Shown: one piece after another, positions 23,212 through 34,899 of the stretch
Position numbering within the stretch: the first letter of the stretch is position 1
Layout of the letters: every line of letters starts with the position of its first letter
Source of the DNA: Salvelinus alpinus
Lineage: Eukaryota; Chordata; Actinopteri; Salmoniformes; Salmonidae
Direction: 5' to 3'
DNA: 64,000 nucleotides
Assembly (NCBI RefSeq): GCF_045679555.1
Contig: NC_092091.1
Coordinates: 71,469,435 to 71,533,434 of the forward strand
Translations under genes and position numbers: made by a program
Notes under the pieces: model-generated
Database searches by the model: none
Seen by the model: the letters and a program-made list of their open reading frames with translations, nothing else
What the model was told of the DNA's origin: nothing

Positions 23212-24272
23212 CAGGTTAACTGTCATAACATCTACTGTCTATGCACAGGTTAACTGTCATAACATCTACTGTCTATGCACAGGTTAACTGTCATAACATC
23301 TACTGTCTATCCACAGGTTAACTGTCATAACATCTACTGTCTATCCACAGGTTATTAACTGTCATAACATCTACTGTCTACCTACAGGTTAACTGTCATA
23401 ACATCTACTGTCTGTCCACAGGTTAACTGTCATAACATCTACTGTCTATCCACAGGTTAACTGTCATAACATCTACTGTCTACCTACAGGTTAACTGTCA
23501 TAACATCTACTGTCTATCCACAGGTTAACTGTCATAACATCTACTGTCTACCTACAGGTTAACTGTCATAACATCTACTGTCTGTCCACAGGTTAACTGT
23601 CATAACATCTACTGTCTATCCACAGGTTAACTGTCATAACATCTACTGTCTGTCCACAGGTTAACTGTCATAACATCTACTGTCTATCCACAGGTTAACT
23701 GTCATAACATCTACTGTCTATGCACAGGTTAACTGTCATAACATCTACTGTCACTCCACAGGTTAACTGTCACAGCGTCTACTGTCTATCCACAGGCTAA
23801 CTGTCATAGCACCTGCCGTCTATCCACAGGCTAATTGTCATAACATCTACTGTCTATCCACAGGTTAACTGTCATAATATCTACTGTCTATCCACAGGTT
23901 AACTGTCACAATATATGCTGTCTATCCACAGGTTAACTGTCATATCATCTACTGTCTATCCACAGGTTAACTGTCATAACATCTACTGTCTATCCACAGG
24001 TTAACTGTCATAACATCTACTGTCTATCCACAGGTTAACTGTCATAACATCTACTGTCTATCCACAGGTTAACTGTCATAACATCTACTGTCTATCCACA
24101 GGTTAACTGTCATAACATCTACTGTCTATCCACAGGTTAACTGTCATAACATCTACTGTCTATCCACAGGTTAACTGTCATAACATCTACTGTCTATCCA
24201 CAGGTTAACTGTCATAACATCTACAGTCTATCCACAGGTTAACTGTCATAACATCTACTGTCTATCCACAGG
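23212..24272. repeat. 34-bp minisatellite, about 31 units
   Basis: Unit ggttaactgtcataacatct plus actgtctatccaca. Variants cluster between 23750 and 23940 while 23960-24270 is nearly homogeneous, showing regional homogenisation. Each unit contains an acceptor-like tccacag followed by g. Confidence 0.9.
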
Positions 24273-24960
24273 TTACTTTGACACTAACTGTTGCTTTGAC
24301 ACCACTATAAAACACAATATCTCTAAGAGATGGAAATGATCATGAATATCTATTACAGTAATGATGACATCTGCATAGTTACATCTGGGAATCTGAATGA
24401 CATTTATCTTTGTCAGGTTGTTTGTGTTGTGGTTTCAAACTCAGTCTGATGATGACTGTGTCACACCTTCAAGAGGGCCTCAAACTTTAGGTTCGGTTCT
24501 GAAGGGGAAGAATTCAGAAAAATATACTTTGTTAGTGGGAAACAGCTAGCCTGAGTCCCATATATGTTTGTGTTGTCATTGTTTGGTGTGACAACAATAT
24601 ATGAGTTATCAAGACAGTACAAACAGATCTGGGACTCAGGCTAGGAAAGATCTAAACAGCAGTCAGAGGTTATGAGTGAAGTCTCCCTGATGACTGACTG
24701 ATGACTGGTATCATTCCATATTTACCTAATGTGATATATCAATTATTTTAATGAACAATTAAGATTTTCTATTTCATTCTATTGAAATTATGATACTTGG
24801 TTCGGCCACAACATTTTTAATAAAACCTGTTACTGAGAAATGTCTGGAACTCATCCAGTGACATCATTACCAGTCACACAACCTGAGAGACTGTGACCAT
24901 GACAACTGACCACAAGGTCCTGAATTTGAGAGAGGACCACTCCCACTGCTGTGGGTCACA
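24273..24960. other. Non-coding stretch, no gene recognised
   Basis: AT-rich sequence with no supported ORF. A short inverted pair (agcctgagtccca at about 24549 and tgggactcaggct at about 24631) encloses about 80 bp and may be a small MITE. Confidence 0.4.
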
Positions 24961-26110
24961 GGCGTCACAGGTGTCCAGAGTTAGGCTGGTGAGGTTAAAG
25001 TGGGTGTCCAGGCCCAGTACACCTCCTTCTTCAACAGCTGACGCAGAGGGGAAGTGATGGCTGAATACTGGAGCAGGAAGAGCATGTTGTAACCCACCAT
25101 TCCCAGAAATGAGGCAAGATGTGAAGCAGATGTCGGTTCTGGGACACGATGGACGACTTCCATGACTGGAATGACAGGAGTCATCGTAGGGTCGAGGAGA
25201 GGCTTATGTGTGAACGCTGTCGTGGCAAATATGTTGTTGAAGAGGGTGGGCCATTGCTCTTGCAACGTGGAGGTGACGTGCAGGATTGTTGAGCCAATGT
25301 TGTCCAACAGAGAGAACCCCAGGCTGGTGAACAGGTATAAACCTAAGATATTAGTGCCCTGCCGTGTGATGTGGAAAGGGAACTGAGTGAGGGCCTTGTT
25401 GTCATACTGCACCGGTTGAGTGTATAAAGCTGCCTACATCAATCACTGAGCGCCCATATCCGTACAGGCTAAGGCTGGTTGGCTGGAGGAGCAGGTGGGA
25501 CAAGGACTGCTCGTAGGTAGCCATGTTGAGGAGCGACACCTTTGCTCCTGTGTCTAGCAGGAGAAGAATGCAGGAGTCACCCAGGTATACAGCACAAGTG
25601 GAAAACCCAGCTGGGTTCGAGCCAACAGTATGAATGACAGCGCGGGGTGTTTCCATGGGTCATGAGCGTTGGTGCACAGGGGGATGGGCTGGAGCTGACG
25701 TACACCACTTTGCAAAATGGTTTGGTTTCTGATATCGTCTACATGTCTGTCCACGAGCGGGGCAGTCAGGGGCAAGTGAAATGTCTATTGGAACGACAGT
25801 TGGCACACCGTTGACGCACATGGGTTGTCATCAACTGCAATGAGGCACTCATGTCACTGTCTAAGTGACATGTGTCTGTCCCTCAGAGATCTTAGTTGCA
25901 CAGTGAGCTGCTGATTCCACTTGGGAAGCTTTGTTGAAACTCTGTTTCTTTGCCCAAATGTCCATCCAAAAGTTAAACAGGTGCATCATATGTGTTTGCT
26001 TCCCCAAGCATTTGGAAAATGCGCAGGCCCTCAGCGCCAAGACAGTGGAAAATAATGTCCCTTTTCCTCTCAGGGCTAACCACATCGAGTCCGGTAGCTA
26101 GCATGTACGT
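24961..26110 (-). pseudogene. Degenerate gypsy-type retrotransposon (gag-protease-RT fragments)
   Basis: Minus-strand frames contain, from high to low coordinates, a gag-like segment (25861-26085), a protease-like segment with LLLLDTGAKVSLLN (25402-25656), and a pol piece (24981-25412) that runs from TQFPFHITRQGTNILGL directly into a post-reverse-transcriptase segment (FLGMVGYNMLFLLQYSAITS). The core reverse transcriptase is missing by internal deletion. Frames are shifted and stops occur. It is a different lineage from the sushi element and is dead. Confidence 0.65.
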
Positions 26111-26417
26111 CTCAAACTACAACTTCCATGTGTCCCAGGGATTGTTGGTTTAAACACATGAGGCAAGAGCTGCTCCTGTGGAGGTAGGGATATTGTAGAA
26201 AAACTTTCAGACATCCTCGTTCGCCAAATGTTCTGTTTAATTATTTTATAAAAAACACTTGTTCTCAGTTGAAGCTGACATTTATCTCAATGAGTAGCAT
26301 CTCAAAATACAACAGAAATAGAACAACCATATCACCTCATTATAAACTAAATAGACTTTACAATCAATGATACAAATCACGGATGCTATACTAGACAATC
26401 AGTGATGAACACAAAAC

Positions 26418-26478
26418 AACACCTCTCTCTATCTCTCTCTCTCTCTCTATCTCTATCTCTATCTCTCTCTCTATCTCT
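26418..26478. repeat. CTCTAT/CT microsatellite
   Basis: Imperfect CT and CTAT run directly against the lectin exon relic at 26477-26555. The intact lectin has a CT-type array at the same relative place. Confidence 0.85.
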
Positions 26479-26555
26479 CGTGTGTTCCTTATTGCTGTTT
26501 ATTATGACCCGGTCTGCTTCACTCTCCAGACAGTCCTCTCTGCTCTCCTTCAAGG
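26477..26555 (-). pseudogene. Isolated C-type lectin exon-4 relic
   Basis: Minus-strand reading ESREDCLESEADRVIINSNK matches the end of exon 4 of the intact lectin (ESRQDCLERGADLVIISSRG). It is followed on the minus strand by a CT-type array, as in the intact gene. No adjoining exons are recognisable. This is another copy of the family. Confidence 0.65.
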
Positions 26556-26589
26556 TTAGACAGGAAATATCAACTGGATTCAAACTTTT

Positions 26590-27884
26590 TCTTTTGTGTT
26601 ATTTATTACAAAAAACACAAGGAAGGGGTAACATTAAAGTATTAGAACATGAATGACAAACAATACAGCATCAAGACACTATCAAACATGTATCTGTCTT
26701 TCCGCAACAGAGACATCCTTACGTGTGAGGATGCGTGTGCATGATAGTGATATAAAATATATGTCATAGTTTCCTCCAAGATCCCCCCCACAGTTCCCCA
26801 ATAGCTGTCCCTCAACCATTCGAGACCCCTCCCACAGTCCGCCTCCCGGAAGAATACAAAAAAATACAATTAATTCCATTCCCCCATGAACCCCCCAATG
26901 CACCAACAACCAAGAGAACTAAAGAGAAAAAAAGGAAAAGACAGAAGAAAACAGCAAACAACAATGCAACAAAAATTAAACAAAATAATACATTTAAAAC
27001 AAAGGACATCAAGGACAACTAAACTCATAACAGCAATGCCTACTTTATATGTTTGTTATAAGTCGCTCTGGATAAGAGCGTCTGCTAAATGACTTAAATG
27101 TAAATGTAAATGTTTGTGTGCATGTCTGGCACTATTACATGTATGTGTGTGTTCTTGTATGTGTTTATTTGAATGAGAGTGTGTGTATATGCATGTGTAC
27201 AAACACCTGCACGGCATCAGCCTCAGGCAAACCGGCATTAGTTGTAAAAACACTCCCATTTAGTGTCATTCAAACGTACTTTTATTTTGACTTTTTTTCC
27301 TTTATCTTTTGACCATCATTCTCTCTCTCACACAGCAACTCCACTCCCACTTGTCTCCAATTCCACATACCAACCCTCAGCTTCCCTCAGCCCATCCCAT
27401 CTATCTCTGCTGGCCACCCACTTCGTGTTCCTCGCAACACATATTTTTCAACTATACTATGATGTTTAACGTACAATTTCAATCTATCTAATCCAATAGA
27501 ATCTACAGATTGTGTGTTGAAGATAAATACATTTACTAAGAGTATTAGTAATATTAGTAATTGACTGACCCGGTCTCTCCAGATCTCCTGTACTATTTCT
27601 AGGGTCAATTTTAGATCAATGCTATGCATTTTCAGCCATTCCTGAAACTGAGACCAGAAACAGGCTACCTGAGGGCAATACCAAAATAAATGGTCTATTG
27701 ATTCTGTATCCTCACAACAAAATCTGCAGAGCATCAATGATTTTATGCCCCAAATATTCAACATTTTGTTGGTGGCAAGAATTCTATATAATAATTTTAG
27801 CTGAAAAGCACGAAGTCTTGAATCTTGCGTTGTTTTATATATCAACTCATACACCCTGTACCACGGAATCGGTACATCTGTCAC
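26590..27884 (-). pseudogene. L1-type LINE 3' fragment
   Basis: The minus ORF at 27387-27884 resembles the C-terminal zinc-binding region of L1-type reverse transcriptases: FQLKLLYRILATNKMLNIWG, then CRFCCEDTESIDHLFWYC with C-x2-C...H...C spacing, ending near HHSIVEKYV. The reverse-transcriptase core is absent, cut off at 27884 by an LTR segment. The stretch below 27386 is presumed 3' UTR plus unrelated repeat pieces. The element is dead. Confidence 0.7.
27056..27112 (+). repeat. LINE/SINE 3'-tail fragment
   Basis: agtcgctctggataagagcg, tctgctaaatgactt and tgtaaatgtaaatgt reproduce the 3' module and tail of the LINE at 14097-17922 (reverse complement there). It is a short dead-on-arrival copy. 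Confidence 0.7.
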
Positions 27885-28180
27885 GTCCTGTTTTAGGTCA
27901 GGGCGTGACTAGGGGGTGATCTAGTATTGTTATTTCTATGTTGGTGTATTTTGTATGGTTCCCAATTAGAGGCAGCTGATTATCGTTGTCTCTGATTGGG
28001 GATCATACTTAAGTTGTCCTTTGTTCCCACCTGCGTTGTGGGATATTGTTTGTGTTAGTGTTTTGAGCACTACGGCTTTCACGTTCGTGTTATGTTTATT
28101 GTTTTTTGTAGTTTCACTGTGTAATAAATTATGTGGACCTCAACTCACGCTGCGCCTTGGTCCATTCCTATCAACGATTA
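27879..28180 (+). repeat. Partial LTR, gypsy-like
   Basis: Starts tgtcacgtcctgttttaggt and contains ggcagctgattatcgttgtc, tctctgattggggatcat, taataaattatgtgg and ctgcgccttggtcc, the layout of a common salmonid LTR with a polyadenylation signal near its end. The 3' end is cut by family X sequence at about 28186. It truncates the L1 relic. Confidence 0.6.
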
Positions 28181-28185
28181 TCTTG

Positions 28186-29560
28186 TTTGGGATAGGGGGC
28201 AGCATTTTCACGTTTGGATGAAAAGCGTGCCCAAAGTAAACTGCCTGCTACTCAGTCCCAGTTGCTAATATATGCATATCATTAGTAGATTTGGATAGAA
28301 CACACTCTGAAGTTTCTAGAACTGTTTGAAAGATGTCTGTGAGTATAACAGAACTCATATGGCAGGCGAAAACCTGAGAAAAATCCAACCAGGAAGTGGG
28401 AAATCTGAGGTTTGTAGTTTTTTAACTCTTTGCCTATCGAAATCATAGTGTTTATGGGGTCATATTGCACTTCCTACGGCTTCCACTAGATGTCAACAGT
28501 CTTTAGAACCTTGTTTGATGCTTCTACTGTGAGGTGGGGGCGAATGAGAGGGGATTGAGTAAGGTCTCTCCCAGAGTGCCACGAGCTGACCATGCGCGTT
28601 CATGTGAGAGTTAGCTTGAGTTCCATTGCATTTCTGAAGACAAAGGAATTCTCCGGTTGGAACATTATTGAAGATTTATGTCAAAAACATCCTAAAGATT
28701 GATTCTATACTTCGTTTGACATGTTTCTAAGGACTTTAACGGAACTTTTTGACTTTTCGTCTGCTCCTTGTGATTGCGCGTCATATTTGGAATACTTGGC
28801 TAAACGCGCTAACAAAAAGGAGGTGTTTGGACATAAATGATGAACTTTATAGAACGAATCAAACATTTATCGTGGAACTGGGATTCCTGGGAGTGCATTC
28901 TGATGAAGATCATCAAAGGTAAGTGAATATTTATAATGCTATTCTGACTTCTGTTGACGGATATCTTTATGGCTTATTTGGGCTCTGAGCGCTGTACTCA
29001 GATTATAGCATGGTGTGCTTTTTCCGTAAAGTTTAAAAAAAATCTGACATAGCGGTTGCATTAAGGAGAAGTATACCTTAAATTCTGTGAATAACACTTG
29101 TATATTTTGTCAATGTTTATTTTGAGTATTTCTGTAAATTGATGTGGCTCTGTGCAAATTCACGGGATGTTTTGGAGGCAAAGCCAAATGTAAACTGAGG
29201 TTTTTGGATATAAATATGAACTTGATTGAACAAAACATACATGTATTGTGTAACATGTTGTCCCGAGAGTGTCATCTGATGAAGAATATCAAAGGTTAGT
29301 GATTCATTTTATCTCTATTTCTGCTTTTTGTGACTCCTCTCTTTGGTTGGAAAATGGCTGTATGCTTTCTGTGACAAGTTGATGACCTAACATAATGATA
29401 TGTTCTGCTTTCGCCGAAAACACTGTGGTTGGATTAACAAGAAGTTTATCTTTAAAATGGTGTCTAATACTTGTATGTTTGCGAAATTTGAATTATGAAA
29501 TTTCTGTTGATTGAATTTGGCGCCCTGCAATATCATTGGCTGTTAACCGGTCCTAGACAG
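28186..29560 (+). repeat. Dispersed repeat family X, copy 2
   Basis: Begins gggatagggggcagcatttt and passes through gcgtgcccaaagtaaactgc, tatgcatatcattagtag and tctgatgaagatcatcaaag to a diverged end near ggctgttaaccgg. It is not part of the segmental duplication. No ORF is supported. Confidence 0.7.
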
Positions 29561-29802
29561 GTCATGACAACATCAAAAATCTCTTCCCAACTATTTTGCA
29601 ATCTGCATGGCACAGTTGTCAACCATCTGGTCCTCAAATGAAACTGGTATACTTTCCTATTTATGCTATTTATATTCCCCTGTCAGTTTTGATCCTTTAT
29701 ATTGGGCAGACAGACCAGTTCCCTACCTCCTCCCGCTGCCACCCGCCTCCTCCATTTTTGGGGCAATGCTGTAATCAATTGGTTGTACCCTTGGATTGAG
29801 CA

Positions 29803-30843
29803 GACCTCTTTGACCTCTTTGACAGGGCCCATGCCCACCTCTTTGACCTCTTTGACAGGACCCATGCCCACGTCTCTGACCTCTTTGACAGGGCCCATGC
29901 CCACGTCTCTGACCTCTTTGACAGGGCCCATGCCCACGTCTTTGACCTCTTTGACAGGGCCCATGCCCACGTCTCTGACCTCTTTGACAGGGCCCATGCC
30001 CACGTCTCTGACCTCTTTGACAGGGCCCATGCCCACGTCTCTGACCTCTTTGACAGGGCCCATGCCCACCTCTTTGACCTCTTTGACAGGACCAATGCCC
30101 ACCTCATTGACCTCTTTGTCCTATTTGACAAGGCCCATGCCCACCTCTTTGACCTCTTTGACAGGGCCAATGCCCACCTCATTGACCTCTTTGACAGGGC
30201 CCATGCCCACCTCTTTGTCCTATTTGACAGGGCTCATGCCCACCTCTTTGACCTCTATGACGGGGCCCATGCCCACCTATTTGACCTCTATGATGGGGCC
30301 CATGCCCACCTCTTTGACTTCTATGACAGGGCCCATGCCCACCTCTCTGACCTATTTGACAGGGCCCATGCACACCTCTTTGACCTCTATGATGGGGCCC
30401 ATGCCCACCTCTTTGACTTCTATGACAGGGCCCATGCCCACCTCTCTGACCTATTTGACATGGCCCATGCCCACCTCTTTGACCTCTATGATGGGGCCCA
30501 TGCCCACCTCTTTGCCTCTTTGACAAGGCCCATGCCCACCTCTGACCTCTTTGACAAGGCCCATGCCCACCTCTTTGACCTATTTGACGGGGCCCATGCC
30601 CACCTCTTTGACCTCTTTGACAGGGCCCATGCCCACCTCTTTGACCTATTTGACAGGGCTCATGCCCACCTCTTTGACCTCTATGACAGGGCCCATGCCC
30701 ACCTCTTTGACATCTTTGACAGGGCTCATGCCCACCTCTTTGACCTCTATGACAGGGCCCATGCCCACCTCTTTGACATCTTTGATGGGACCCATGCCCA
30801 CCTCTCTGACCTCTTTGACAAGGCCCATGCCCACCTCTCTGAT
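29803..30843. repeat. 33-bp minisatellite, about 31 units
   Basis: Unit ctttgacctctttgacaggg plus cccatgcccacct, with tct/tat and agg/tgg variants. The 33-bp length keeps frames open on both strands (for example plus 29702-30523 with MPTSLTSLTGP repeats and minus 30179-30946), so these ORFs are not evidence for a gene. Confidence 0.9.
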
Positions 30844-30849
30844 GGGCTC

Positions 30850-31750
30850 CTTGATTTCTTCCTCTCCCTTGATGTCTATCCTGCTCCATGTTTACACACA
30901 CCCTTTTGTATGGTGACCAATTATGGTTACCACTATGTGAAATCAATTAGCAGTAATTAATAGTCATTATGGTTATCATGTATCATACATGTAATTTAGA
31001 ATTCTAAACTTTACAAACAGTTCTCAAAATCTATATAAAGTAGACAAACCAGTTTAAAATCTATTGGTTTACCAAACGGTTAAGTGGTTAACAAATAAGT
31101 GCAGTTGGATTAACTGATGGTCAAATGTCTATAAACAAAGGAGAATAGAATCAAATGAAAAGTATTGTGAGCAGTGCCTTGTGAAAGGCAATTGCTTTTG
31201 ATGAAAGGTATTTCTAGATGAAACAGGTTGAGTGAAAAAGTTACTGTGCGATTATGTGTGTTGTACTTAGTCAATTGAAAATGTGCTTAAATTTTTTGAA
31301 AAAACAGCATTTTTGATGATCTGTTTTGAGTTGTGTACTAAGTTGTGACATTTTACCACATAGTTGTGAAAGTAGTAACAAAGTGATAAAAAAACAATAT
31401 AACAGCAAAATGACATGTTTCATTGTTAAATCTATTGTGATGAGTCTGCTGTACTGACTTCATTTTGAATCTGATGATGTGTGAAACATACTGGGAGACA
31501 GGAAGCTACAAACAGGAAATAAGTAGGACTTTTATTGATATGATACTACCAACAAAATGGTGTGTGTGCATGAGTGTGTGTACATCCATGCATGTGGTCG
31601 TGCAAGTGTGTGCATGAGGGTGTGTGTGTGTGGGTTTGAGACATAGAGAGAGAGAGTGTGAGAGATAGATCGGGAGAGAGACAGAGAATGAAAGAGGAAG
31701 TTGTTTCAACTGTGGGCATACATGTGTTACACTATGTTGCCATGGTGAGG
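30850..31750. other. Non-coding stretch downstream of lectin D
   Basis: No supported gene. AT-rich, with a TG-type microsatellite region at 31560-31640. It may hold the old 3' UTR of the minus-strand lectin pseudogene. Confidence 0.4.
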
Positions 31751-32582
31751 TTAAATCACTTTCTCATGAATCCAGTTGAGATTCCTGTCACATGACAAGT
31801 CATTCCATGCCTCCAGAGGACTCTGATTTTCACATATCTCAACCCAGTCCTCATCACCATATTCTGGTTTGCCACCACCATTATCAGGCTGATGTGGAGA
31901 CCAGTACCTACAGGGTTAAAAACAGTGGTTAATGGTTAATACCAGTACCTACAGGGTTAAAAACAGTCAGATATCATTGTTAACACCAGTACCTACAGGG
32001 TTAAAAACATTCATATAATGGTTAATACCAGTGCCTACAGAGTTAAAAACAGTCAGATATCATGGTTAATATCAGTACCTACAGGGTTAAAAACAGTCAG
32101 ATATCATGGTTAATACCAGTACCTACAAGGTTAAAAACAGTCAGATATCATGGTTAATACCAGTACCTACAGGGTTAAAAACTGTCAGATATCATGGTTA
32201 ATACCAGTACCTACAGGGTTAAAAACAGTCAGATATCATGGTTTGAACATCACCATCCTAAATAATTTCAGCTTAATGTATAGACAAGCCACCATTAATG
32301 ACAATAACCTGTATAGATAAAGGTTGAATGAACTGAACATTGGAGCCTTATTGTCAGAGTAGTTATCATCTATTACTCTGTGGTCAGTGTTGGTCCACTA
32401 GTTGAGTATGGAGGACCTAGAGTATGAACAACACAGATAATTATTTATTATTAGAGTATTATTAAAGCAGTAGTATATTACCTTGGGGTGGTCAGTGGGG
32501 TGCCGTCCACCCATCCCCAGGTCCCCTCAGTAACAGAGTCAGTCAGACCAGTCCTGACTCCCTTGTTGTGGATGAAGAGAAA
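31751..32582 (-). pseudogene. C-type lectin pseudogene D (last two exons)
   Basis: Exon 6 (31907-31751) reads YWSPHQPDNGGGKPEYG...EAWNDLSC...NWIHEKVI and stop. Exon 5 (about 32582-32482) reads GLTDSVTEGTWGWVDGTPLT. Phases agree across the donor at 32481. The binding motif is QPD plus WND, the galactose-type combination, unlike QPNN in the intact gene. Damage: conserved WIGL is RTGL, two core cysteines are lost (EDWVEI, IHEKV), and the exon-5 acceptor AG is gone (caacatcg). Upstream exons are missing; family X sequence begins at about 32605. A minisatellite occupies the intron. Confidence 0.75.
31908..32245. repeat. 44-bp minisatellite carrying a splice acceptor
   Basis: About seven units of ggttaataccagtacctaca plus gggttaaaaacagtcagatatcat fill the intron of lectin pseudogene D. 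On the minus strand each unit repeats the exon-6 acceptor and first exon bases (aaccctgtag, then gtactgg), so the array grew from the exon boundary. Confidence 0.85.
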
Positions 32583-32604
32583 TCGATGTTGTTGAGAAAG
32601 ATAC

Positions 32605-33195
32605 GTAAATATATGTTTAAAACTTCTAGCGTCCCACCTCGACAACCTCCGGTGAAATTGCAGAGCGCCAAATTCAAATTAAATTACTATAAATATTTAA
32701 CTTTCATGAAATCACAAGTGCAATACATCAAAATAAAGCTTAACTTGTTGTTAATCCAGCCGCCGTGTCAGATTTCAAAAAGGCTTTACGGCAAAAGCAA
32801 ACCATGCGATTATCTGAGGACAGCGCGCAGCACACAAAACATTACAAACAGTTAGCAGCCAAGTAGATTAGTCACAAAAGTCAGAAATAGCAATAAAATT
32901 AATCACTTACCTTTGATGATCTTCGTATGGTTGCACTCACAAGGCTCCCAGTTACACAATAAATGTTCATTTTGTTCGATAAAGTCCCTCTTTATATCCA
33001 AAAACCTCCATTTTGTTGGCGCGTTTTGTTCAGTAATCCAATGGCTAAAATGCTGTCACAAGAGGCAGACGAAAATTCCAAATAGTATCCGTAAAGTTCG
33101 TAGAAACATGTCAAACAATGTTTAAAATCAATCCGCAGGTTGTTTATAGCCTAAATAATCGATAATTTTTCAACCGGACAATAGCGTCGTCAATA
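32605..33195 (-). repeat. Dispersed repeat family X, partial inverted copy
   Basis: Reverse complement matches the end of the 36408-37428 copy (gcttttgccgtaaagcc, ggctggattaacaac, gaatttggcgctctgcaatt, ggtgggacgcta). It truncates lectin pseudogene D. Confidence 0.65.
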
Positions 33196-33206
33196 TAAAA
33201 GAAAAA

Positions 33207-34892
33207 CAACAAATTCTTATTTACAATGACGGCCTAGGAACACTGGGTTAACTGCCTTGTTCAGGGGCAGAACAACAGATTTTTACCTTGTCAGCTCAGC
33301 GATTTCATTCAACAACCTTCCGGTTACTGGTGTCGTGACGTTGTATTAGTTAATGTGACGACTGTTGCTCATCGAATGATTAAATGTTTCTAATTGTGTG
33401 ATTAACTGAATCAAGCAATTATTAACTCATTAACCTGGGGCACCATGGGAAAATTAGTTTTATTGAGTTTCTATTTCCCAAATTAACTCAAAGATTATCA
33501 GAATATCGATTTTACAACAGCCGCTAATTAATCAGTTTCCTCTACAATCTCATTATGAACGTCGCATAATCCGGATATCTGCACAGACCCGAGTCTCACC
33601 AATGAGTTCGTACCACACAAATCTTAGTTGAGTATTTATTTACTAGAAACCTAAAATGATGATAAAAGATACATATACACAAAAACACATTCTAGGCTAT
33701 TGATTAGAACTTAGTATAACGGGCCAACACACTATGGCGCATGTTACCGAAAATGGGGATTTAAAAGAGAGAGAAAAAGAGAAAGTACACGAGAGAAATA
33801 TACATTTGGGTGAATTTGTCAACTATGCTTATTCTAACCCTTGCCCCAAACTGCCGCTCTTATGGGTCAGAATATAATGATGTAATTACGTGTGGGAGGT
33901 CTCAGATGGGAAGCTCCGCGTGGACCGTTTAGGCTGCTCAATGACACACTTCTCCGGCGCAACTCTCTGGTTGTCCTCACGATGTCAGTGTCCTTTTGGC
34001 TTAGTGGTCTGTTTCCTCGCCCTTGCTCTGATAGGGGTCTTCTGAGGACAGACAGCTCTGTAGCTCAGAGCTCACAGCGTAGGAATGAAACAGTGTAGAT
34101 ACCACGATTCGATGGAGAGTGGAGGCTAGGTGGTCCGGCTTGAATTCACTCGCTTAGACACAGCTACTCATCTGTAGCTTGGGTCGAAAAAATATTTATT
34201 TGTCTTCAAACTTGTGTTGCGTTTTGGCTTCGTTTACTTTTTAGACCTTGGCTGCAGCTTGTGTCACTTAGTCTGATATGTTATTTCTTCACTCACATGT
34301 TTTATACCCTCGGGTCAGAAGCGGGCGTTACCGCCTTCAGGGCAATTCTCTGGGCGTACCAAGTTAAGAGGCAAGGTCTAGATTTTACTCAAATCCAATT
34401 TTAGACAACTAACTTCACATTTCATCTTTACCAAAACATTCTCTTTGATTTGGACATTTTCCACACAATGTACAATGTATAAACATCAAACATATACTAG
34501 GAAAACTCTTAACGTTACAATGTTTGCGTAATAGCGTAATCTATTAACCTTTAATAACAAAACAAAAATGACATACATTTTCATATTCCATCTATCGTCA
34601 TGACCACCATTGTGGCTGACAGAAACCATTGTTCCAAAGTCCCTTAATTTCATGTTTAATGTTCTGAGGCTGGTTCTCCATAGTGAGAGGACAAAGGAAT
34701 TTTGTCTGTCGCCTAAGATTTACCATGGGCGTGAGGGGTCATAAAAACCCCATATCTTCCTATCCCTTGAGATCCCTTCTCCTCTGGTGGGGATGAAATC
34801 TCTCTGCAGGATTGTGGTCATTGGTAACCTGAGCCGAGCAGGACAGTCATGACACTGGCCCACCGCTCTAACCACTAGGCTACCTGCCACCC
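33207..34892 (-). repeat. tRNA-derived SINE interrupted by an LTR
   Basis: Minus strand: ggcaggtagcctagtggtta, gagcggtgggccagtaaccg, ...ctgttgttctgcccctgaac, aaggcagttaaccca, gccgtcattgtaaataagaa. It is an abundant salmonid SINE with a tRNA-like head; the B-box region is degenerate. Its two halves (33207-33330, 34855-34892) are separated by the LTR-like insert. Confidence 0.7.
33331..34854. mobile_element. Solo-LTR-like insertion, 1524 bp
   Basis: Ends TGTCGTGAC...GTCATGACA are imperfect inverted repeats with TG/CA termini. A 4-bp target duplication ctgg flanks it (33327-33330, 34855-34858), and joining the flanks restores a continuous SINE. There is no ORF above 70 codons. The length is large for a gypsy LTR and closer to long retroviral LTRs; family and orientation are not determined. 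Confidence 0.65.
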
Positions 34893-34899
34893 GAAACTG

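Noticed and set aside
23212..24272. Possible CRISPR-like array.
   Set aside because: Units are contiguous 34-bp repeats without distinct spacers, in a vertebrate genome; it is a minisatellite.
29702..30946. Long ORFs on both strands through the 33-bp array (for example MPTSLTSLTGP repeats).
   Set aside because: The period is a multiple of three, so openness is automatic; both strands are open and there is no start context, splice signal or domain.
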